A DNA stretch of 10,873 nucleotides from JAOUGY01 sp050329955 (GTDB lineage Bacteria; Actinomycetota; Acidimicrobiia; Spongiisociales; ZC4RG35). Shown here piece by piece: positions 6,666-10,873 of this stretch. The stretch lies in NCBI GenBank assembly GCA_050329955.1, contig JBHJOH010000121.1:1-10873 (forward strand). Direction: 5' to 3'. Under the pieces are notes generated by a model. That model was given only the letters and a program-made list of their open reading frames with translations, did no database searches and had not been told where the DNA came from. Position numbers and translations under genes: made by a program. The stretch's first letter is position 1. Each line of letters opens with the position of its first letter.

Positions 6666-7508
6666 TCAGTCAACCCACTGCTTGGGAGCGGCCGGGTCGG
6701 TGGGCTGGTCGAGGTGGGCCACCAAGGCCGCTCCGAGGAACCGGAAGGTCCATTCCTCCGCCAACGGACGGGCGTCGCAGAACACGATCGGCACACTCGG
6801 GTAGCGGATCTGGAGGCGTGCCAGCAGGTCGGCCATGATCCCGGCAGGCATGTGATCGTGTTTGAACACCGACGAATACCTGTCCTCGACCACCACCGCC
6901 GCCCGCGGGTGGCCGGTCAGCTCGGACATCTGGAAGGCCAGTCCTCCATCGTTGAGACCCTTGGCCAGGTCGGCCAGGCTCTTGCGTTCCACCAGAGCGA
7001 CCGGGACACCGTCGACCACCACGCCGTAGTCGCCCACCGGCAGTGCGGCCCGGACCGTCTCTGTCTGCTGGGCGGCGAATCGATACGGGTACCGCTCCCG
7101 GGTATCGATGGTGATGGTGAGCTCCCGTAGCGAGGAGGCGCGCCGTCCGGGGATGCGAACTCCCGGTCGGGAGGCCTTGGCGGTTCGAGCGCTCTGCCAG
7201 AAGATCGCCTCGCGGCCGTCCTTCAAACGGGTGAACACGAACTGGCTCCGGTTCTCCTGGCGCCGGTCGAGCACCAGGTCGATGGCGACACCCCGACGCT
7301 CACACGTCTGCACCCTCACGTCGTCGACGACCTCGAGCCCCGGCTGCCACTCGGCGTCGCCCGCCCGGTAACAGAACACCTTGGCGGTTCTCGGCCAGCT
7401 GTCCTTCGCCCTCAGCACCAGCCCTTCGACCGACACCGGAAGCCACAGCAGATACGGCAGCGTCGAGTCCAGATCCGGGTTGCGGGCCACGACGAACCTT
7501 CGCTCCAT
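6666..7508 (-). CDS. Stand-alone ERCC4-domain nuclease
   Basis: This is a 280-residue protein with an ERCC4 (XPF/MUS81-type) nuclease domain in its second half. The motif series is ITIDTRERYPY (D135, E138), LPVGDY (D160) and VERKSLADL, the ERKxxxD signature with E174, R175, K176 and D180. In known family members these residues bind metal and cut branched or flap DNA. No helicase domain and no clear helix-hairpin-helix pair is present, unlike XPF. The first 110 residues (opening MERRFVVARNPDLDS) resemble nothing I can name and may bind DNA or a partner. ATG 7508 is preceded by TAGCGT with exactly 6 nt between and no Shine-Dalgarno, so it is likely leaderless. It is divergent from the zinc-ribbon gene. 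A repair role is inference. Confidence 0.84.
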   Translation of the reverse strand: MERRFVVARNPDLDSTLPYLLWLPVSVEGLVLRAKDSWPRTAKVFCYRAGDAEWQPGLEVVDDVRVQTCERRGVAIDLVLDRRQENRSQFVFTRLKDGREAIFWQSARTAKASRPGVRIPGRRASSLRELTITIDTRERYPYRFAAQQTETVRAALPVGDYGVVVDGVPVALVERKSLADLAKGLNDGGLAFQMSELTGHPRAAVVVEDRYSSVFKHDHMPAGIMADLLARLQIRYPSVPIVFCDARPLAEEWTFRFLGAALVAHLDQPTDPAAPKQWVD

Positions 7509-7514
7509 GGCTCA

Positions 7515-7520
7515 ACGCTA
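7515..7520 (-). promoter_or_regulatory. Putative -10 element (TAGCGT) of ERCC4 nuclease gene
   Basis: TAGCGT on the minus strand ends 6 nt (TGAGCC) before ATG 7508. The hexamer and spacing are the same as for the start at 983. This supports a leaderless transcript. Confidence 0.42.
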
Positions 7521-7564
7521 CCGAATCCCAGCGGAACGCTCGTCGGCCGGCGACCGCCGGGGTG

Positions 7565-7570
7565 TACCGT
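7565..7570 (+). promoter_or_regulatory. Putative -10 element (TACCGT) for the zinc-ribbon/dmdA-like operon
   Basis: TACCGT followed by 6 nt would place transcription start near A7577, giving a leader of about 16 nt that holds a strong GGAGG at 7582-7586 ahead of the first gene. No -35 was recognised. Confidence 0.4.
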
Positions 7571-7592
7571 TTGCCCACAACGGAGGTGGTTG

Positions 7593-7844
7593 GTGCGGTG
7601 GGCCATCATTCGCCGAGCCCGGGCTCGTACGGCTGAGACGGTGCTGGTCGCCGCCTGGGAATCCGAGATCGCGGTCATGCGGACTCGGAAGTCGTCACAC
7701 GACCCGGGTTTGGTCCCGTGCCATGACTGTGGCGCCGAGTCATCGTGGCACGTGAACCGCTGCCAGGGGTGTGGCACCGTCTACGACGAGCACGAGCAAC
7801 GGTTCCGCGCCCGTATGTACGAGGCCCTCGTCCTCGGCGACTGA
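7593..7844 (+). CDS. Small zinc-ribbon protein, unknown function
   Basis: This is an 83-residue protein. The strongest ribosome site in the window, CGGAGGTGG at 7581-7589, precedes it with 6 nt between GGAGG and GTG 7593; TTG 7590 is a possible alternative. Residues 1-35 are basic and probably helical. Then PCHDCGAESSW and NRCQGCGTVYDE supply two CxxC knuckles (C43, C46, C57, C60) that should bind one zinc ion. The C-terminus is a charged helix (HEQRFRARMYEALVLGD). Similar small zinc ribbons can bind nucleic acid or a protein partner, but nothing here settles which. It is the first gene of a likely three-gene unit, ending 17 nt before the DmdA-like start. I do not recognise a named family. 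Confidence 0.72.
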   Translation: MRWAIIRRARARTAETVLVAAWESEIAVMRTRKSSHDPGLVPCHDCGAESSWHVNRCQGCGTVYDEHEQRFRARMYEALVLGD

Positions 7845-7848
7845 TCGG

Positions 7849-7854
7849 TATCGT
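7849..7854 (+). promoter_or_regulatory. Putative internal -10 element (TATCGT) before dmdA-like gene
   Basis: TATCGT begins 5 nt after the zinc-ribbon stop and ends 7 nt before GTG 7862, which lacks a Shine-Dalgarno. A leaderless internal promoter could let the DmdA-like gene be expressed separately from the first gene. Confidence 0.38.
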
Positions 7855-7861
7855 TACGGCG

Positions 7862-8968
7862 GTGCCAAATCTCGCCATCAGCCCGCGCATCCGCACCTCG
7901 CCCTTCTACCAGGCGACGCTGGCCGCCGGAGTCACCGACTTCACCGTCTACAACAAGATGCTGATGCCGCTGTCGTTCGGCGACCTCGGCGCCGAGTACC
8001 GACGCCTGATGGAGGCGGTGGCGATCTGGGACGTCGCCTGCGAACGCCAGGTGGAGGTGTCGGGGCCCGACGCCGACCGCCTCGTCCAGTACCTGGTCGC
8101 CCGCGACCTGCGCTCCATGAAGGTGGGACAGGGCAAGTACGTGGCCATGTGCAACCAAAACGGCGGCCTGATCAACGACCCGGTTCTCCTCAAACTCGAG
8201 GATCGCTACTGGTTTTCGCTGGCCGACTCGGACACGTTGCTGTGGGTGGCGGCGGTGGCGGGTGAGGGCGGATTCGACGTGGCGGTGACCGAACCCGACG
8301 TCTCGCCGCTCGCCATTCAGGGGCCGATGGCGATCGACCTGGCCGTCGACCTGTTCGGTGAGCAGGTTCGGGACCTCCGCTACTTCTGGTTCGTCGACAC
8401 CCACCTCGACGACATCCCCCTCGTGCTGTGCCGATCGGGGTGGAGCAAGCAGGGGGGATTCGAGTTGTTCCTCCGGGACGGGACCCGGGGCGACGAGCTG
8501 TGGGACCGGGTGGTGGCGGCCGGCGAGCGCTACGGGATCGGCCCCGGGGCTCCCAATCACATCGAACGGGTCGAGAGCGGGTTGCTCTCCTTCGGTGGCG
8601 ACACCACCCCCGGGTCGAATCCGTTCGAGGCGAACATGGCGGCCTACGTCGACACCGACACCGCCGTCGACTACATCGGAAAGGCCGCCCTCGCCGAGGT
8701 GGTCCGCACGGGCCCGGCACGGCTGATGGTGGGGTTGATGCTCGACGGTGACGCTTCCGACGCCTGGCCCCTTCCCGGGCGCGTTCCGGTGATGGTGGGC
8801 GACGACCAGGTGGGAACCATGTCGGCGGTGGTGCGCTCGCCCCGGTTGCGCCGCACCATCGGGCTCGCTCAGATCCGGACGAGCACGGTGGATGCCCAGA
8901 CGCCGGTAGAGGTGGTGGCACCCACCGGTCGGTTCGGCGCCCAGATCCGGCCCCTCCCGTTCATCTGA
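7862..8968 (+). CDS. dmdA: DmdA-like dimethylsulfoniopropionate demethylase / GcvT-fold aminomethyltransferase-like protein
   Basis: This is a 368-residue protein of the GcvT fold. It lines up almost without gaps with the marine DMSP demethylase DmdA as I recall it (369 residues in Pelagibacter): ISPRIRTSPF, GVTDFTVYNKMLMP, WDVACERQVEVSG, GGLINDPVLLKL, SLADSD, LAIQGP, RSGWSKQGGFELF, GPGAPNHIERVESGLLSFGGD and a terminal LPFI all have close counterparts. As in DmdA, the place of the GcvT Asp-Asp pair is Asn105-Asp106. DmdA moves a methyl group from DMSP to tetrahydrofolate, giving methylmercaptopropionate. GTG 7862 is chosen because this N-terminus matches the family, although the frame opens further upstream. 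It probably shares a transcript with the zinc-ribbon gene and the hydrolase gene. No dmdB, dmdC or dmdD is nearby, so a related methyltransferase with another substrate remains possible. Fold firm; substrate about even odds. Confidence 0.75.
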   Translation: MPNLAISPRIRTSPFYQATLAAGVTDFTVYNKMLMPLSFGDLGAEYRRLMEAVAIWDVACERQVEVSGPDADRLVQYLVARDLRSMKVGQGKYVAMCNQNGGLINDPVLLKLEDRYWFSLADSDTLLWVAAVAGEGGFDVAVTEPDVSPLAIQGPMAIDLAVDLFGEQVRDLRYFWFVDTHLDDIPLVLCRSGWSKQGGFELFLRDGTRGDELWDRVVAAGERYGIGPGAPNHIERVESGLLSFGGDTTPGSNPFEANMAAYVDTDTAVDYIGKAALAEVVRTGPARLMVGLMLDGDASDAWPLPGRVPVMVGDDQVGTMSAVVRSPRLRRTIGLAQIRTSTVDAQTPVEVVAPTGRFGAQIRPLPFI

Positions 8969-8972
8969 CCTG

Positions 8973-9788
8973 ATGCCCCGTCACGACGGCTCGGGTGTTT
9001 CGATCGAATACCGGCAGTCCGGCGCGGGCCCGGACCTCGTATGGGTGTCAGGAGGCGGGAGCCGCGGCGACGACTGGCGCCGCTATCAGACGCCCGCCTT
9101 CGATGAAGCCTTCCGCAGCACCACCTTCGACAGTCGCGGGATCGGGGAGACCACCTGCGAGTTGCCGATGCCATGGCCGATCGAGGACTTCGCCACCGAC
9201 ACCGCCGACCTGATCAGGGCGGCGTGTCAACCTCCGGTCACCCTGGTGGGGTCGTCGTTCGGGTCGGCCATCGTCCAACAGGTGTGCATCGACCATCCGG
9301 AGCTGGTGCGGATGGCGGTGGTGATGGGTACCGGGGCGTGGAGCACCGGTTGGGGGTGGGACTTCCAGCAGGCCGAGATCGAGTTCCGGCGGGCGGGCGG
9401 ACGACTCGACGGGATGATGGGCGTCACCCACTACGCCGCCATGCTGTACCCGGCCCGCGTCCTCGGCGACCGTGAGCTGTGGCCGAAGCTCCGCGACGAG
9501 CTCCTGGAGTGGATGGACTCGGGGGAGAACGAGGCGTCGCTGATCCCGCAGTGGGAGGCGTCCCTGCGTTTCGACCAACGTGCCCGGCTCCCACTGGTGC
9601 GGGTTCCGATGCACGTGATCGCCTTCGCCGAAGACGTGCAGGCACCGCCCCAGGACGGACGCGAGCTGGCCGAACTGGTCCCCACCGCCACCTTCCACCT
9701 GTTGGATGGGATGGGACACGGCTCCTGGTACGGCCACACCCATCATGAGGTCAACCACCTGATCCGATCTCTCATCCGCTCGGATTGA
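8973..9788 (+). CDS. Alpha/beta hydrolase family protein
   Basis: This is a 271-residue single-domain alpha/beta hydrolase. The nucleophile elbow is VGSSFGS with Ser95. The likely acid is D221 in FAEDVQAPP and the catalytic His is H249 in DGMGHGSW. The oxyanion region is VWVSGGGSRGDDW (23-35), with FDSRGIGET (52-60) on the following strand. No signal peptide is seen, so it is probably cytosolic. The family covers esterases, lactonases, C-C hydrolases and haloperoxidases, and the sequence does not resolve which. Its ATG lies 4 nt after the DmdA-like stop with no separate ribosome site, implying translational coupling and a shared process. Thioesterase or ester cleavage linked to the DmdA-like substrate would be a guess. 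Confidence 0.85.
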   Translation: MPRHDGSGVSIEYRQSGAGPDLVWVSGGGSRGDDWRRYQTPAFDEAFRSTTFDSRGIGETTCELPMPWPIEDFATDTADLIRAACQPPVTLVGSSFGSAIVQQVCIDHPELVRMAVVMGTGAWSTGWGWDFQQAEIEFRRAGGRLDGMMGVTHYAAMLYPARVLGDRELWPKLRDELLEWMDSGENEASLIPQWEASLRFDQRARLPLVRVPMHVIAFAEDVQAPPQDGRELAELVPTATFHLLDGMGHGSWYGHTHHEVNHLIRSLIRSD

Positions 9789-9797
9789 GGACGGTGG

Positions 9798-9809
9798 GCC
9801 GACGTCGGC
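9798..9809. repeat. 12-bp perfect palindrome
   Basis: GCCGACGTCGGC begins 9 nt after the hydrolase stop and is its own reverse complement with no loop. It may be a protein-binding site or a weak part of the operon's 3' end. No T-tract follows. Confidence 0.35.
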
Positions 9810-9920
9810 TCGGACGTATCACTCGCCGCTGTGTTGGGCCAGCACCTGACCGGACCCACATCCACCAATCGACGCCACCGCCGACGGCTTCAAGCCCCTT
9901 GCACCCCGAACCCCGAAATG

Positions 9921-9959
9921 CAGTGAGGTCGGCACGGCACGTGGCAAGGGACCTCATTG
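9921..9959. repeat. Imperfect 10-bp inverted repeat beside tRNA remnant
   Basis: CAGTGAGGTC (9921-9930) pairs with GACCTCATTG (9950-9959), with a single G-T mismatch and a 19-nt loop. It lies 5 nt to the left of the tRNA fragment, on the presumed chromosomal side. It could be the old terminator of the tRNA gene (reading minus strand) or a recombination-related site. Confidence 0.4.
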
Positions 9960-9964
9960 AACCG

Positions 9965-10010
9965 CACGCCCGAAGGGACTTGAACCCCTAACCTCCTGAT
10001 CCGTAGTCAG
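9965..10010 (-). pseudogene. 3' half of tRNA-Arg(ACG), candidate attachment-site remnant
   Basis: On the minus strand CTGACTACGGATCAG forms an anticodon stem-loop with anticodon ACG (10004-10002). It is followed by a variable loop, a canonical T-arm (AGGGG-TTCAAGT-CCCTT) and the 3' acceptor strand CGGGCGT plus discriminator base. No D-arm or 5' acceptor strand exists upstream. Pairing breaks at tRNA position 27, just outside the anticodon stem's CTGA. This is the classic footprint of an element that integrated into the 3' part of a tRNA gene and displaced the old 3' end. Displaced-end geometry puts the element at higher coordinates. Confidence 0.72.
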
Positions 10011-10025
10011 TGCGGACAGGTTCTG

Positions 10026-10068
10026 TGACCTCGGGGTTCACGTGAGAAACGTGCGTTGACCTGGGGTT
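10026..10068 (+). repeat. Pair of TGACCT(C)GGGGTT direct repeats flanking a small palindrome
   Basis: TGACCTCGGGGTT (10026-10038) and TGACCTGGGGTT (10057-10068) are 31 bp apart. Between them CACGT-GAGAA-ACGTG (10039-10053) is a perfect 5-bp inverted repeat. They lie just inside the presumed element, where recombinase arm-type or excisionase sites usually sit. Function is inference. Confidence 0.4.
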
Positions 10069-10114
10069 TTCCCACTGGTTCGTTTGTGTCCTCTTGCGTC
10101 TGTTGTCGTGCTCC

Positions 10115-10135
10115 CGCGGCCCAGGCGCGGCCCAG
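10115..10135 (+). repeat. Two 10-bp direct repeats, 11-bp period
   Basis: CGCGGCCCAG occurs at 10115-10124 and again at 10126-10135, separated by one base, just beyond the 3' end of the broken toxin gene. The 9789-10151 stretch holds no credible gene. Its content is the palindrome, the inverted repeat, the tRNA fragment, the direct repeats and this pair. Confidence 0.4.
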
Positions 10136-10151
10136 AGCTGACGGTGGACCC

Positions 10152-10563
10152 TCAGGATCGACTCAGTCTCGCCTCGAACTCCGCCGGTGGGATCACCGGG
10201 GGATCCTGCTCGTCCCACTCGAGAAGGTCGGCATCACCGCTGACGATGCGACGTCGTGAGCGCGTGCCAGGTGGATGACGTAGTCGTCGTCAGGGTCCCG
10301 GGTCAGCGCCGGACCTGGCGCCGGATCGGGTCGAGGGTCTGCGGCGGTGGCCAAGGTCGTCACATACAGTTCAGCAGCGTCAATCGAGGTCCACTTCCGA
10401 ATGCGCGACCGCTCGGTCAACACGCTGCGCACTCCCCGAGCAGCCGATCGCAGATCACCAACTCGAACCGCTGGTTCTGCAGCCAAGCCTGCACGATCCG
10501 GTGTGAAGGACCTCTGCTGATCGCCGCCGAGATCAACACGTTGGCATCGAGCACCACTCGCAT
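10152..10563 (-). pseudogene. PIN-domain toxin (COG1569/VapC-like), broken by two frameshifts
   Basis: Read from ATG 10563 on the minus strand the frame begins MRVVLDANVLISAAISRG, the PIN-domain opening with its acidic D6, and runs through FELVICDRLLGE (E44) before a premature TGA at 10417-10419. Shifting frame after GAG (10432) restores the family sequence RSVLTERSRIRKW through TRDPDDDYVIHLARAHDV. A second shift near 10250-10253 restores IVSGDADLLEWDEQDPPVIPPAEFEARLSRS and a stop at 10152. One missing base plus about four missing bases would give 417 nt, a normal 138-residue PIN toxin. Intact relatives are metal-dependent RNases neutralised by the antitoxin encoded just upstream. The gene starts 9 nt after the antitoxin stop. 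Decay is likely, but assembly or sequencing error cannot be excluded. Confidence 0.78.
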
Positions 10564-10572
10564 CCGAGTTGC

Positions 10573-10866
10573 TCAGGACGCCGAGGTCCGGTGCCGGCGT
10601 CGGGCCCGGCTGACCTCTTCGGTGGCGATCCGTATCGCTTCGTCATCGTCGAGTTCGGAGCCAGCCACGATCTCGTCGAGCACACGTCGCGTTTCGCGGG
10701 TGTAGTACTCCCACGCAGACTGGCGTGACATCCCCAGGCTTTCGCCGATCTGGTCCCAGGTGGCGCCCTGGCTGCGCGCTACCTCTACCCGCTCACGCCG
10801 CAGCGCTTCGAGCTCCACATCCGCCCGAGAGAGCTCTCGCAGCGCCTCAAGCGGATCTGCTGGCAA
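10573..10866 (-). CDS. HTH antitoxin of a PIN-type toxin-antitoxin pair (5' end uncertain)
   Basis: This is a protein of 97 or more residues. An N-terminal charged helix (residues 5-33) is followed by a helix-turn-helix, GATWDQIGESLGMSRQSAWEYY (about 34-55), of the kind found in sigma-70 region-4-like DNA-binding domains. An acidic then basic helix (DEIVAGSELDDDEAIRIATEEVSRARRR) could bind the toxin. The only visible in-frame start is TTG 10866 and the frame is still open at the window edge, so the true start may lie outside. Position directly upstream of the PIN gene, with a 9-nt gap on the same strand, is the standard antitoxin-first order. The antitoxin reads intact although the toxin is broken, so it may persist as an orphan repressor. 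Confidence 0.7.
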   Translation of the reverse strand: MPADPLEALRELSRADVELEALRRERVEVARSQGATWDQIGESLGMSRQSAWEYYTRETRRVLDEIVAGSELDDDEAIRIATEEVSRARRRHRTSAS

Positions 10867-10873
10867 GGAGTCA

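Noticed and set aside
7862..8968. Ordinary glycine-cleavage T protein (GcvT)
   Set aside because: The GcvT Asp-Asp motif is Asn-Asp here, the blocks match DmdA more closely, and no gcvH or gcvP lies nearby.
9965..10090. Intact, intron-containing or permuted tRNA gene
   Set aside because: No D-arm or 5' acceptor strand complementary to the 3' acceptor was found upstream on the minus strand or in the adjacent left flank.
10193..10486. Separate 97-residue hypothetical protein
   Set aside because: It is the middle frame of the broken PIN toxin: its core matches the family, while its first and last residues are out-of-frame readings of the toxin's flanking parts.
1..10873. CRISPR array or insertion sequence
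   Set aside because: No regularly spaced repeats with unique spacers and no transposase-like frame were seen. The only regular repeats are the coding SLH repeats.

Overview
The window is a GC-rich, densely packed stretch of chromosome. It most likely comes from a high-GC actinobacterium, and Acidimicrobiia is my best guess. That guess rests on strong G/C bias at third codon positions, frequent GTG starts, many starts sitting 6-7 nt after a TANNNT hexamer (a leaderless layout common in Actinobacteria), and a secreted protein with Cys-containing SLH-like repeats of a type I associate with that group. No rRNA or phylogenetic marker is present, so the taxonomy is inference.

Left part (1-3538): a fumarylacetoacetate-hydrolase-family enzyme, a perfect 19-bp hairpin, a PLP-dependent D-threonine aldolase/D-serine dehydratase-like enzyme, a convergent small cupin, and a divergent zinc-free quinone-oxidoreductase-like MDR enzyme. 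These look like small-molecule catabolic genes but do not form one recognisable pathway.

Middle part (3544-7508): on the minus strand, a secreted metzincin-like metalloprotease with three C-terminal SLH-like repeats lies downstream of a TauE/SafE-type membrane permease. A divergent YgjP/DUF45 metallopeptidase follows on the plus strand, converging 4 nt from a stand-alone ERCC4-type nuclease on the minus strand.

Right part (7593-9788): a three-gene plus-strand unit with 17- and 4-nt gaps. It encodes a tiny zinc-ribbon protein, a protein strikingly similar to the DMSP demethylase DmdA (GcvT fold), and an alpha/beta hydrolase.

End (9789-10873): a gene-free stretch holds the displaced 3' half of a tRNA-Arg(ACG) on the minus strand, beginning inside the anticodon stem, as expected for one end (att site) of an element integrated in a tRNA gene. 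The geometry places the chromosome to the left and the element to the right. Immediately to its right are short direct and inverted repeats, then a toxin-antitoxin pair: an HTH antitoxin and a PIN-domain toxin broken by two frameshifts. No integrase is visible, and an intact tRNA-Arg(ACG) is predicted beyond the right edge.

I found no CRISPR array, insertion sequence or intact RNA gene. The most interesting items are the DmdA-like operon, the tRNA-derived att remnant with its decaying toxin, the recurrent -10/start-codon spacing, and the metzincin-SLH fusion.
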